A DNA stretch of 64,000 nucleotides from Hyalangium gracile (GTDB taxonomy: Bacteria; Myxococcota; Myxococcia; Myxococcales; Myxococcaceae): contig NZ_JAHXBG010000024.1 in assembly GCF_020103725.1 (NCBI RefSeq), positions 106,245-170,244 on the forward strand, given 5' to 3'. Positions 32,322 to 43,027 of the stretch are shown piece by piece. The translations under genes and the position numbers were made by a program. The notes beneath the pieces are model-generated. The model did no database searches, had not been told where the DNA came from, and saw nothing but the letters and a program-made list of their open reading frames with translations. Position 1 is the first letter of the stretch; the number at the start of each line of letters is the position of its first letter.

Positions 32322-33878
32322 CTAGTTCCTTTCCGCCTGGCTGCCGCCGTGCTGCTCCTGGCCGTTGCGCATGAAGAAGTGCGCCCCCTTCTCCAGCAGC
32401 AGCCCCGTCAGCTCCCCGCGCTTCTGCCACAGGCGCTTGGAGGCGCCCGGCAGCTTGCGCAGATCCGCCGGCTGCAGGTTGGCCGCGCGCCACGTCAGCT
32501 GCTCCACCGCGTCGAAGATCTTCCCGGCCACCTCGCGCGAGGACATGCGCGAGAGCTGATCCAGCGTGATGCCCCCGTTCTGCAGGCCCTGGCCCTCGGA
32601 GGCCGCCGCCCACTTCTCGGAGGCCTTGTTGGCGCGCACGCCCGTGCCCGGCCGGGCGATCTTCACCGGCTCGTACACCGTGGGCCGCGTCTCGGGGATG
32701 ACCTCCATGCGCCGGCCGATCTTCTCGAAGGTGTCCAGCACCCGGTCCAGCTGCGCGTCGGTGTGCGTGGCCATGAAGCTGGTGCGGATGAGCGCGTGGC
32801 CCGCCTCGACGGCCGGAGGAATCACGGGGTTGGCGAACACGCCCGCCTCGTGCAGCGCCTTCCAGAAGCGGAAGCACTTCACCTGGTCGCCGATGTGCAC
32901 CGGCACCACCGGCGTCACCGACACGCCCGTGTCGAAGCCCATCGCCCGGAAGCCGTTGTGCATCTTCTCGGCGATGTCCAGCAGACGCGCGCGCCGCTGC
33001 GGCTCCGACTCGATGATCTCCAGCGCCTTGAGCGCCGCGGCGATGGACGCCGGCGTCATGGAGGCCGAGAAGATGACCGAGCGCGCCTTGTGGCGGATGT
33101 AGTTGATGACCTCGAAGGGGCCGGCCAGCACGCCGCCCAGCGACGCGAAGCTCTTGGAGAAGGTGCCCATCGTCAGGTCCGTCTCCGCCTCCAGCCCGAA
33201 GTACTCGGGCACGCCGCGGCCCTTCTCGCCCAGCACGCCCATGGAGTGGGCGTCATCCGTCATCACCCGCGCGTTGTACTTCTTGGCCAGCTCCACGATG
33301 CGCGGGAGGTTGCAGATGTCTCCCTCCATGGAGAACACGCCGTCGGTGACGATGATCTTTCCCGCGTCGGGCTCGGCCGCCGCCAGCAGCTGCTCCAGGT
33401 GCTCCATGTCGTTGTGGCGGAACTTGCGCTCCGTGGAGAAGCCCAGGCGGATGCCGTCCACCAGCGAGGCGTGGTTCTGCCGGTCGCTGAAGACGATGTC
33501 GTGCCGGCCCAGGATGGACGACAGGGCCAGGTTCGTCTGGAAGCCGGTGGAGATGACGAGCGCGGCCTCGCGGTTGAGGAACCTGGCCAGCTTCGCCTCC
33601 AGCTCCTCGTGCAGCGCCAGCGTGCCGTTGAGCAGGCGCGAGCCGGAGCACGTGGTGCCGAACTTCTCCACCGCCTTGGTGGCCGCTTCCTTCACTCGCG
33701 GGTCTGCAGACAGTCCCAGGTAGTTGTTCGAGCCCACCATGATGACCCTGCGTCCCTCGATCTCCACCTCCGTGGCCCCGTGCGAGGCCTCGATGGAACG
33801 GAAGTAGGGATACAGGCCAGTGGCCTTCGCGATGCGGTAGTCCTTCCAGTTACGGCACTTGTCGAAGACGTCGCTCAT
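32322..33878 (-). CDS. spt: Serine palmitoyltransferase with a C-terminal extension
   Basis: 518 residues; typical bacterial Spt is about 400. Residues 1-400 are an alpha-oxoamine synthase: NHAS (His136, stacks on PLP), MTDDAHSMG (Asp208 and His211) and the PLP lysine Lys242 in MGTFSKSFASLGG. It condenses serine and an acyl-CoA to 3-oxosphinganine. Residues 400-518 form an additional Lys/Ala/Gln-rich, probably helical tail not found in the Sphingomonas enzyme. First gene of the ceramide operon; promoter visible upstream. Confidence 0.93.
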   Translation of the reverse strand: MSDVFDKCRNWKDYRIAKATGLYPYFRSIEASHGATEVEIEGRRVIMVGSNNYLGLSADPRVKEAATKAVEKFGTTCSGSRLLNGTLALHEELEAKLARFLNREAALVISTGFQTNLALSSILGRHDIVFSDRQNHASLVDGIRLGFSTERKFRHNDMEHLEQLLAAAEPDAGKIIVTDGVFSMEGDICNLPRIVELAKKYNARVMTDDAHSMGVLGEKGRGVPEYFGLEAETDLTMGTFSKSFASLGGVLAGPFEVINYIRHKARSVIFSASMTPASIAAALKALEIIESEPQRRARLLDIAEKMHNGFRAMGFDTGVSVTPVVPVHIGDQVKCFRFWKALHEAGVFANPVIPPAVEAGHALIRTSFMATHTDAQLDRVLDTFEKIGRRMEVIPETRPTVYEPVKIARPGTGVRANKASEKWAAASEGQGLQNGGITLDQLSRMSSREVAGKIFDAVEQLTWRAANLQPADLRKLPGASKRLWQKRGELTGLLLEKGAHFFMRNGQEQHGGSQAERN

Positions 33879-34281
33879 GGTGGTCCTTCTGTCTGCGTCG
33901 GGGGGGATCCTGGAGCGGACTCGGGGCGCACGTGTGATTCCAGGTGCCTACCGGCCTGACACACCTGGTGCTGCGTGCGACCTCCTCGGGGCGACGCGGT
34001 GGCCGTGAATAAAGAGGCTTTCCGGGACTGTCAAGGCGCCAACCTTCAATGGTATGGCAGCCGTGTCAGGGTCTGACACCGGGTCAAGAAGCTCCCATCC
34101 CCCCTTCAGCCCCTGTGAGGCGCTCGATCTTCCGAGCGGGAACAGGGTGTAAGTGCCGCGGCGCGGCTGGGGAGTGGTGCTCCCGTGCCATGGAAGGCTC
34201 CGGTCGCTGGATTTGTTGACGAGGCCCTGACAGAAACGTGGCCGGAAGTTTGCTTTCGCCGGCCGGGCGAGGTGGAGACAG
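33879..34281. other. Divergent intergenic region between spt and the RND gene
   Basis: 403 bp. Apart from the promoter and dyad described separately, I see no other gene or RNA. A plus-strand promoter for the RND gene is not obvious by eye. Confidence 0.5.
34006..34079 (-). promoter_or_regulatory. Sigma-70 promoter of the ceramide operon with upstream palindrome
   Basis: On the minus strand TTGACA (34029-34034), 17 bases, TATTCA (34006-34011): a near-consensus housekeeping promoter about 130 bp before spt. GTGTCAG/CTGACAC with a 3-base centre (34063-34079) is a perfect dyad 28 bp upstream of the -35, fitting an activator or repressor site. Confidence 0.7.
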
Positions 34282-36783
34282 GTGAAGAGTCTGCGTCAAC
34301 GGTGGTTCGAGCGGTTCATCCAGGGCGCCTTGACGAAGCCCGGATGGTTGTTGGCGCTCTTCGTTCTGCTGGGGCTGGGAGGAGCGCTGCTGGCCTCGCG
34401 CCTGGAGTTCCGGGGCTCCTTCGTGGAGCTGCTGCCCGCCGGGGCGCGCGAGGTGCAGGACCTGACGCGGGTGTCGCAGAAGGCGGGCGGAGACGGCTAC
34501 CTGGTGCTGCGCGCGCGGGGGGCCTTGCCCGAGACGCTGCGGACGTACGCGCAGGAACTGCAGGGCCAGCTCGAGAAGCTGCCGCAGGTGCGCTACGTGG
34601 AACACCACTTCGACGTGGGCTTCTTCCTGAAGAACGGCCTGCTGTTGCAGCCCGCCGAGCAGCTGGACGCGCTGCGCACCGATCTGGAGGCGCGCATCCG
34701 CTACGAGCAGCGCCAGCTCAACCCCTTCTACGTGGAGCTGGTGAAGACGCCGGAGCCGCTCACCTTCGAGGAGATCTCGCGCAAGTACCTGCCCGAGTCC
34801 CCGGTGCGCGAGGATCTGACGTCGGTGGACGGCACCGAGGTGTACCTGTTCATCAAGCCGGCCGGGACGGCGGCGGACCTGGGCTTCGCGCGGCAGTTCG
34901 TGGACGAGGCCAAGGCCGTGGCGGCGCGGGTGGCGCAGCGCTACCCGGGCGTGGTGGTGGACTCGACGGGCAACTTCCAGAGCCGCATCGAGGAGGACTC
35001 GGTGATGCGGCGGGATCTGGCCAACGCGGGCCTGCTGTCCGCGCTGCTGGCGGTGGGGCTCATCCTGCTGGCCACGCGGCGCATCTCGGCGCTGGCGGTG
35101 GTGGGCATGCCGGTGATGGTGGGCGTGCTGCTCACGTTCGCCTTCGCGCAGCTGGTCATCGGCCACCTGAACGTGGTGACGGGCTTCCTGGTGGCCATCC
35201 TCATCGGCCTGGGCATCGAGTACGGGGTGCACCTGGCCATGCGCTACTGGGAGGAGCGGCGGCGGCACGACGTGCGCGAGGCCCTCTCCGAGGCGGTGCG
35301 AGGCACCTTCTCCGGCGCGCTCACCTCGGCCGTCACCAACGCGTCCGCCTTCCTGGTGCTGCTGTTGGCGCAGTTCCAGGCGTTCCAGCAGTTCGGGCTG
35401 CTGGCCGGCATGGGCGTGATGCTGGCGGTGCTCGCCGCGTACGGCCTGGGGCCGGCGCTGCTGTCCATCGCCGAGCGCATCCGCCCGTTCCGCGCCCCGT
35501 CCTCCGCGGGCGCCTCTCCCGCGAGCGCGCCTCACTCGAATACCCAGGAGCGCATGGGTCCGCGCTGGCCCACGTCCGTGGTGGCGGGCCTGGCGCTGGC
35601 GGTGCTGGCCTTCGCGGGGTTCTCGGTCTTCATGGCGCCCCGGCTCGGCTTCGAGACGGACATGCGCAAGCTGAAGGGGGACTCGCCCTCCTCGCGGTTG
35701 GATGATCACATCACCGCGCAGCTCGGCACGCCGCTCAACCCGGCCATCCTCCTGGTGGACGATCTGGAGCAGGCCCGGACGGTGCGGCAGATCATCTCCG
35801 ACGTGCAGGCGCGGCACGGCGCGGACTCCGTCTTCCTGCGCTCCGCCTCGCTGGTGGATCTGATCCCCACGGACGTGGAGCGCCGTCAGCAGGCGCTCTC
35901 CCGGCTCCAGACGCTGATGGCCGGGCTGCCGGAAGAGCTCCTCGCGGAGCCGCGCGTGAAGAGCTTCCAGGACATGATGGGCGCCCAGCCGTATGGGCTC
36001 GAGCAGCTCCCGATCGAGGCGCGCCGGCGCTTCGAGGCGCTGGATGGCAAGGGGATGTTCCTGCTGCTGTTCCCCTCCGTGTCCAACTACGACACGCGCG
36101 ATCTCCACCGCTGGGCGGCGCAGCTGGACGAGGTGGTGGTGGGGGCGCGGGAGAAGGGCATCGATCTGTCGGTGCTGGACAGCAACCGCATCGCCTCGCG
36201 CATCTTCGCGCTGGTGCGCGGGGATGGGCCGTTCATCCTGGGCGCGGCGGCGGTGGTGGTGTTCCTGGCCATCTTCGCCAGCCTGCGCAGCCTCAAGCGG
36301 GCGCTGCTCGTCGCGGGGCCGCTGTTCCTCGGCATGGTGTGCCTGGCCGGGGGCATGTACCTGTTCGACGTGCAGCTGAACTTCATCAACGCGGTGGTGC
36401 TGCCCAACCTGCTGGCGATCGCGGTGGACAACTCCGTCCACCTGTACCACCGGTATGAGGAGGAGGGGCCGGGCTCCCTGGGCCATGTGGTGCGGCACAC
36501 GGGGCTGGCGGCCGTGGTGGCCACGCTGTCCAACGCCGCCGGCTACGGCGCGCTGCTCGTGGCCAGCCATCAGGGACTGCGCTCGATTGGACAGATTGCG
36601 CTCCTGGGAGTCGTGTGCACCTTTCTCGGAACGACAGTGTTCTTCCCGGCCTTGCTGGCGCTGCTTGAGCGCTGGAAGGCGCGCAGGCAGGAGGGGGCAG
36701 GGGAGGGAGCGGTGGTTCGGAGTCTGGACATTGGCGCGGAGCGCGAGCCCGCCTCGCAGCCCGTGGAGCGTAGGTCCGCATGA
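34282..36783 (+). CDS. RND-superfamily MMPL/HpnN-type lipid exporter
   Basis: 833 residues from GTG 34282. Two repeats of one helix, a large extracytoplasmic loop and a five-helix bundle. Key TM4/TM10 acidic residues are in GLGIEYGVHLAMRYWEE and AIAVDNSVHLYHRYEEE, as in MMPL and hopanoid exporter HpnN proteins. No TolC or adaptor partner next to it. It starts divergently from the ceramide operon and overlaps the PAP2 gene by four bases. Lipid export is the likely role; sphingolipid as substrate is inference. Confidence 0.9.
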   Translation: MKSLRQRWFERFIQGALTKPGWLLALFVLLGLGGALLASRLEFRGSFVELLPAGAREVQDLTRVSQKAGGDGYLVLRARGALPETLRTYAQELQGQLEKLPQVRYVEHHFDVGFFLKNGLLLQPAEQLDALRTDLEARIRYEQRQLNPFYVELVKTPEPLTFEEISRKYLPESPVREDLTSVDGTEVYLFIKPAGTAADLGFARQFVDEAKAVAARVAQRYPGVVVDSTGNFQSRIEEDSVMRRDLANAGLLSALLAVGLILLATRRISALAVVGMPVMVGVLLTFAFAQLVIGHLNVVTGFLVAILIGLGIEYGVHLAMRYWEERRRHDVREALSEAVRGTFSGALTSAVTNASAFLVLLLAQFQAFQQFGLLAGMGVMLAVLAAYGLGPALLSIAERIRPFRAPSSAGASPASAPHSNTQERMGPRWPTSVVAGLALAVLAFAGFSVFMAPRLGFETDMRKLKGDSPSSRLDDHITAQLGTPLNPAILLVDDLEQARTVRQIISDVQARHGADSVFLRSASLVDLIPTDVERRQQALSRLQTLMAGLPEELLAEPRVKSFQDMMGAQPYGLEQLPIEARRRFEALDGKGMFLLLFPSVSNYDTRDLHRWAAQLDEVVVGAREKGIDLSVLDSNRIASRIFALVRGDGPFILGAAAVVVFLAIFASLRSLKRALLVAGPLFLGMVCLAGGMYLFDVQLNFINAVVLPNLLAIAVDNSVHLYHRYEEEGPGSLGHVVRHTGLAAVVATLSNAAGYGALLVASHQGLRSIGQIALLGVVCTFLGTTVFFPALLALLERWKARRQEGAGEGAVVRSLDIGAEREPASQPVERRSA

Positions 36784-37736
36784 GTCCCTGGTCCCTGGAG
36801 AGCCTGAGGTTGCTCGACGGCCAGCGGAAGGTGCGCCTCAAGGCCGTGGACCTCATCATCATCGGCGCCTGCTCGCTCGCCGCCCTGACGCTCGTGGGGC
36901 CGGCCCGCTGGGCGCCCGGCGCGCTGGAGTCCGCCGCCGGCTTCACCCTGTTCGCGCTGGGGCCCCTGGTGCTCCGGACGGCACAGGCGGCGTGGCCTCG
37001 CAGGCGGGTGCTGCGCTGGGTGGCCGACTTCTGGCTGCTGCCCGTGGCGATGATGGGCCATGAGCTGCTCAATCCGCTGGTGGACGCCTTCACCCCGGTG
37101 CTGAAGGACGCCCAGCTCGCGACGATGGATGAGCGGCTCTTCGGCACCCAGGTGTCGGTGCTCGTCTCCAACGCGGTGCCACCCTGGCTGATGGACGTGC
37201 TGATGGTCTGCTACTACGGCCACTTCATCTGGGGCCTGGTGCTGGGGCTGGTGCTGTACTTCCACAAGCGCGTGGCGGCCTTCGATGAGTACCTGCTGGC
37301 GCTCGGCCTGTTCTTCACGCTGGGGTACTCGGCCTACATCGTCGTGCCCGCCATCGGGCCGCGCTTCTTCCTCCTGGGCGCCTTCTCCGGGCCGCTCTCC
37401 GGGGTGTTCGTCACGTCGTTGCTGGACTCGATGATGCGGACGCCCGTCTTCGTCCGGGACTGCTTCCCCTCGGGCCACACCGGCGCCACGCTGCTGGTGC
37501 TCTTCTATTCGTTCCGGTTCTCCCGCCGGGTGTTCTGGGTGATGCTGCTGCCGGGCATCGGCCTCATCGTGGCGACGCTGGCGGGGCGCTTCCACTACGC
37601 CACGGACCTGGTGGCGGTGCTGCCCCTGGTGGTGCTCGTCGTGGGCGCGGCCATGGCCCTCTCCCGAGCGGGGAGCCGTCGTCGCGGTTTCGCACCCGCG
37701 CGTTCCGTCCCCATGGACGCTATCGTGCGCCCCTAG
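36780..37736 (+). CDS. PAP2-superfamily membrane phosphatase/phosphotransferase
   Basis: 318 residues, about six membrane helices. The catalytic motifs are IGPRFF (residues 192-197), FPSGHTGA (His233 the nucleophile-side histidine) and GRFHYATDLVA (His272, Asp276). These are the C2/C3 motifs of PAP2 enzymes, including phosphatidic-acid phosphatases and inositol phosphorylceramide synthases (PAP2_3 group). Start ATG overlaps the RND stop by four bases, so both are made together. A role in ceramide head-group transfer is possible because of neighbours, not proven. Confidence 0.85.
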   Translation: MSPWSLESLRLLDGQRKVRLKAVDLIIIGACSLAALTLVGPARWAPGALESAAGFTLFALGPLVLRTAQAAWPRRRVLRWVADFWLLPVAMMGHELLNPLVDAFTPVLKDAQLATMDERLFGTQVSVLVSNAVPPWLMDVLMVCYYGHFIWGLVLGLVLYFHKRVAAFDEYLLALGLFFTLGYSAYIVVPAIGPRFFLLGAFSGPLSGVFVTSLLDSMMRTPVFVRDCFPSGHTGATLLVLFYSFRFSRRVFWVMLLPGIGLIVATLAGRFHYATDLVAVLPLVVLVVGAAMALSRAGSRRRGFAPARSVPMDAIVRP

Positions 37737-37780
37737 CGCGCCGGCAGTCTCCCCCATCGCCGGCCGCCAGGAGCCTCACG

Positions 37781-38974
37781 ATGAGCCGGCCACACGCCGC
37801 GGAACGCGTCTCCCGCTTCGGCACCACCGTCTTCTCCGAGTTCAGCGCGTTGGCCCAGAAGCACGGCGCGGTGAACCTGGGGCAGGGCTTCCCGGACTTC
37901 GACGGCCCCGACGCGGTGAAGGAGGCCGCGCAGAAGGCCATCCGTGACGGCGTCAACCAGTACGCCATCACCACGGGCGCCAGGGATCTGCGCCTGGCCA
38001 TCGCCGAGCACGCGGCGCGCTTCCACGGCCAGCAGGTGGACCCGGACACCATGGTCACCGTCACCAGTGGGGCCACCGAGGCCATCCTGGATGTCATCCT
38101 CGGGTTGGTGGATCCGGGCGACGAGGTGGTGGCCTTCGAGCCCTTCTACGACTCGTACGACGCGAACATCACCTTCGTGGGAGCCAAGGCGCGCTACGTG
38201 CCGCTGCGCGCTCCGGACGCGCAGCACCCCGAGTGGTGGATCGACCAGGCGGAGCTGGAGGCGGCCTTCAGCCCGCGCACGCGGCTGCTCATCCTGAACT
38301 CGCCGCAGAACCCCACGGGCAAGGTGTTCACCCGAGCGGAGCTGGAGCGCATCGGCGAGCTGTGCGTGCGACATGACGTGAAGGTGCTCTCGGACGAGGT
38401 GTACGAGCACATCGTCTTCGCGCCCGCCCGGCACGTGCGGCCCTCCACCATCCCCTCGCTGGCGGACCGGACCATCACCGTGAGCAGCATGGGCAAGACG
38501 TTCAGCCTCACGGGGTGGAAGATCGGCTGGGTCATCGCGCCGCCGCCGCTGCGTGACGCGGTGCAGCGCGCGCACCAGTTCGTGACGTTCGCCACGGCCT
38601 CGCCGCTGCAGGCGGCCACCGCTGCCGCGCTGCGTCTACCGGACAGCTACTTCCAGGAGCTGGCGGACCGCTACCTGGCGCGCCGCGAGAAGCTGCTGCG
38701 AGGCCTGCGGGAGGCGGGGCTGCCCGCGCACGCGCCCGAGGGCAGCTACTTCATCCTGGCGGACATCTCCCACCTGGGCTTCCCGGACGACGTGACCTTC
38801 TGTCGGCACCTGGTGACGCAAGTGGGCGTGGCGGCCATTCCTCCCAGCGTCTTCTATTCCCCGGAGCACAAGCACCTGGGTCGGGGCTTCGCGCGCTTCG
38901 CCTTCTGCAAGACGGACGGGGTGCTGGACGAGGGGGCCCGCCGCTTGCGTGATGGGCTCTCGAAGCCTCGCTGA
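37781..38974 (+). CDS. Class I/II aminotransferase (methionine/kynurenine-type, YbdL-like)
   Basis: 397 residues. [50 protein letters not shown] and the PLP lysine in [16 protein letters not shown] are typical of the aminotransferase fold group I subfamily that includes methionine:2-oxo acid (YbdL), kynurenine and glutamine transaminases. Substrate not certain. Intact, starts 44 bp after the PAP2 gene. Confidence 0.9.
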   Translation: MSRPHAAERVSRFGTTVFSEFSALAQKHGAVNLGQGFPDFDGPDAVKEAAQKAIRDGVNQYAITTGARDLRLAIAEHAARFHGQQVDPDTMVTVTSGATEAILDVILGLVDPGDEVVAFEPFYDSYDANITFVGAKARYVPLRAPDAQHPEWWIDQAELEAAFSPRTRLLILNSPQNPTGKVFTRAELERIGELCVRHDVKVLSDEVYEHIVFAPARHVRPSTIPSLADRTITVSSMGKTFSLTGWKIGWVIAPPPLRDAVQRAHQFVTFATASPLQAATAAALRLPDSYFQELADRYLARREKLLRGLREAGLPAHAPEGSYFILADISHLGFPDDVTFCRHLVTQVGVAAIPPSVFYSPEHKHLGRGFARFAFCKTDGVLDEGARRLRDGLSKPR

Positions 38975-39030
38975 CACGGCCGCTCCACTCGGCTTGCGAC
39001 CCCTGGATGCGGGTGCTACATCCCCGCGCC

Positions 39031-40914
<1,884 letters not shown>

Positions 40915-41004
40915 GCGCCGCCGGGTGTCGCGACGGCTACACCCGACCTTCGGCTTCCGTGTGATGTCGCGCTCCTGGGCGCGCCTGGGTGATACAGCTG
41001 ACCC

Positions 41005-41259
41005 ATGCGCCCCTCCTTCCTCGTAGCGGCACTCCTGCTGCTGGCCTCCGGCTGCGCCACGACGCCGGCCGCAGCCAACGTTCCCGGGCTCGATCCCGAG
41101 CTGCGCGGCTACGCGTACCCGTTCACCGTCCACGAGCTCGAGTTCGAGTCGCAGCGGCAGCCGCTCCGCATGGCCTACATGGACGAGCGGCCGGCGGACT
41201 GGCAGGTAGACTGCCTGGCAGTGGGGGATGCCCTGGTAAATAGGGTGCAGGTGGGGTAA
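41005..41259 (+). pseudogene. Truncated lipoprotein, remnant of an alpha/beta hydrolase
   Basis: 84 residues. A good signal peptide and lipobox (LLLLASGC), then GYAYPFTVHELEFESQRQPLRMAYMDERPA, which looks like the first strands of lipoprotein-type alpha/beta hydrolases just before the oxyanion motif. After that the frame continues with about 20 unrelated residues and stops. No nucleophile elbow follows in any frame before the Uma2 gene. Most likely a 5' remnant after deletion; a short real lipoprotein is the alternative. Confidence 0.5.
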
Positions 41260-41292
41260 CCTCACGGGTTGTCTTCCAAGGAGGTGGGTGGG

Positions 41293-41880
41293 ATGGGTCA
41301 GAGTCGAGGAAAGAAGCCGGCGACGTACGAGGACATCGAAGCGCTGCCGGTTGGGTGGGTCGGGGAGATCATCAGTCATGAGCTGTACGCCTCGCCTCGC
41401 CCCGCATTCCGGCACCTCCATGTGGCCACCCGGCTGGGAAATCTCCTGGGGCTGCCGTTCGATCTCGCGCGCGGCGGGCCGGGAGGGTGGTGCTTCCTGG
41501 ATGAGCCGGAGCTGCACTTCCGCCACAACGTCCTCGTCCCGGACCTTGCGGGCTGGCGCCGTGAGCGCATGCCGGAGCCTCCTGATGTTCCCTGGGTCAC
41601 CCTCGCTCCGGACTGGGTCTGCGAAGTGCTCTCCGCCTCCACCCGGCTCGTGGACCGGGGGCGCAAGATGCCGCTGTATCACTCCGAGGGCGTGAGCCAC
41701 GCGTGGCTCATCGACCCGGAGCGCTACACCCTGGAGATCTATCGGAACGAGAAGCGCGGGTGGGCACGCGTGGGGCTCCATGAGGGTGGGGCCATCGTCC
41801 ACGCAGAGCCCTTTGACGCCATCTCCCTGGAACTGGGTCTGCTATGGATGCCCCATCGGAGCCGGGCGGCACACCCATAA
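41293..41880 (+). CDS. Uma2-family putative endonuclease (PD-(D/E)xK fold)
   Basis: 195 residues from ATG 41293 (AAGGAGG upstream). The Uma2 pattern TYEDIEALPVGWVGEIISHELY, VLVPDLAGWRRER, WVCEVLSASTRLVDRGRKMPLYHSEGVSHAWLIDPERYTLEIYR is complete with Asp, Glu and Lys of a restriction-endonuclease-like site. The family is much expanded in myxobacteria and cyanobacteria; biochemical role unclear. An earlier TTG start would lack a good ribosome site. Confidence 0.9.
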   Translation: MGQSRGKKPATYEDIEALPVGWVGEIISHELYASPRPAFRHLHVATRLGNLLGLPFDLARGGPGGWCFLDEPELHFRHNVLVPDLAGWRRERMPEPPDVPWVTLAPDWVCEVLSASTRLVDRGRKMPLYHSEGVSHAWLIDPERYTLEIYRNEKRGWARVGLHEGGAIVHAEPFDAISLELGLLWMPHRSRAAHP

Positions 41881-41901
41881 GCCCGCGGCTCGGGGCCCCT
41901 C

Positions 41902-42630
41902 GTGAGCTTCTTCGGTGAGCTGTACCTGCGCAGTACCCAGCCGTTCCTCTCGGCGGACATCACCGCCCGGGAGATCGCCTACCTGCAGCGGTGCTTCACC
42001 GGCCTCTCGCTCCCAGGCCCGGTGGCGGATCTCGGCTGCGGCCACGGGCGCCACGCCGCTCCGCTCAACGGCTCCGGCCCCCTGAAGGGCAGGGTGGTGG
42101 GGCTGGAGCTGGATGCCTACTCCCTGGCCCACCGCCTGCCGGGCTTCCCGGCCATCCGAGGCGATCTGCGAGCCCTCCCGTTCCAGTCCGGCTCGCTGGC
42201 AGGGGCTTATGCCTGGTACTCCACACTCTTCGCCTTCTCGGAGACGGAGCACCGCGTCATCCTCCGCGAGATCGCCCGGTGCCTCCGGCCCGGGGCGCTC
42301 CTCGTCTTCCAGTCCGTCCCCTACGAGCGCCTCAGCGAGCATCCAGGCGCCGCCTTCCAGCGCACCCTGCCGGATGGCAGCGTGCTCCAAGAGGAGAGCC
42401 GCTTCGATCCCGACACCGGCATGGACCACGGGAGAAGGCGGCTCACACTCCCAGATGGGCGTGTTCTTTCGGGGGTTTACACCATTCGCTACTATCCGCT
42501 TGCGGAACTGACCCAACTGTTGGAAGCGACGGGCCTGACGACACGGTGGGTGCACGGCGGTCTGGATGGCGAGCCGCTATGTTCCACCTCAACCGACCTC
42601 ATCGTGGGAGCTGAGCTGCGACATGGCTGA
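41902..42630 (+). CDS. Class I SAM-dependent methyltransferase
   Basis: 242 residues from GTG 41902. Motif [16 protein letters not shown], motif [11 protein letters not shown], motif [24 protein letters not shown] and post-motif [19 protein letters not shown] fit a Methyltransf_11/25-type small-molecule methyltransferase. Substrate unknown. It overlaps the start of the B12-binding subunit gene by 8 bp, so it is probably translated with it. Confidence 0.85.
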   Translation: MSFFGELYLRSTQPFLSADITAREIAYLQRCFTGLSLPGPVADLGCGHGRHAAPLNGSGPLKGRVVGLELDAYSLAHRLPGFPAIRGDLRALPFQSGSLAGAYAWYSTLFAFSETEHRVILREIARCLRPGALLVFQSVPYERLSEHPGAAFQRTLPDGSVLQEESRFDPDTGMDHGRRRLTLPDGRVLSGVYTIRYYPLAELTQLLEATGLTTRWVHGGLDGEPLCSTSTDLIVGAELRHG

Positions 42631-43027
42631 GAGGAAGCTTCGAATTCTGGTGGCCAAGCCGGGCCTGGATGGGCACGACCGGGGCGCGAAGATCATCGCG
42701 CGGGCCTTGCGCGATGCGGGCATGGAGGTCATCTACACAGGGCTGCACCAGACGCCCGAGATGATCGTCAACGCCGCCATCCAGGAGGACGTCGACGCGA
42801 TCGGCATGTCCATCATGTCCGGCGCGCACATGACGCTCTTCCCCGCCGTCATGGACCTGCTGAAGCAAAGCAAGGCCGAGGACATCCGAGTCTTCGGGGG
42901 CGGGATCATCCCGGACGACGACATTCCGAAACTCAAGGGCATGGGGGTGACGGAGGTCTTCACCCCTGGAAGCTCGACGCAGGACATCGTCCAGTGGATT
43001 CGAACGAACATTCCAGCACGCGCCTAG
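42623..43027 (+). CDS. Cobalamin-binding small subunit of acyl-CoA mutase
   Basis: 134 residues from ATG 42623. The B12-ligand motif DGHDRG (Asp16-x-His18-x-x-Gly21) is intact, in [38 protein letters not shown], with the SxL-like SIMSGAHM and GGGIIP around the nucleotide tail. Small separate B12 subunits like this pair with mutase large subunits lacking the domain (isobutyryl-CoA, 2-hydroxyisobutyryl-CoA, archaeal methylmalonyl-CoA mutase). The large subunit is at 39031, three genes away. Confidence 0.93.
   Translation: MAERKLRILVAKPGLDGHDRGAKIIARALRDAGMEVIYTGLHQTPEMIVNAAIQEDVDAIGMSIMSGAHMTLFPAVMDLLKQSKAEDIRVFGGGIIPDDDIPKLKGMGVTEVFTPGSSTQDIVQWIRTNIPARA

Noticed and set aside
31161..33959. 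932-codon plus-strand frame opposite the ceramide genes
   Set aside because: Shadow of spt, bcerS and the spacer between them.
34084..36570. 828-codon minus-strand frame opposite the RND gene
   Set aside because: Shadow of a real membrane protein; low-complexity His/Arg/Gln composition.
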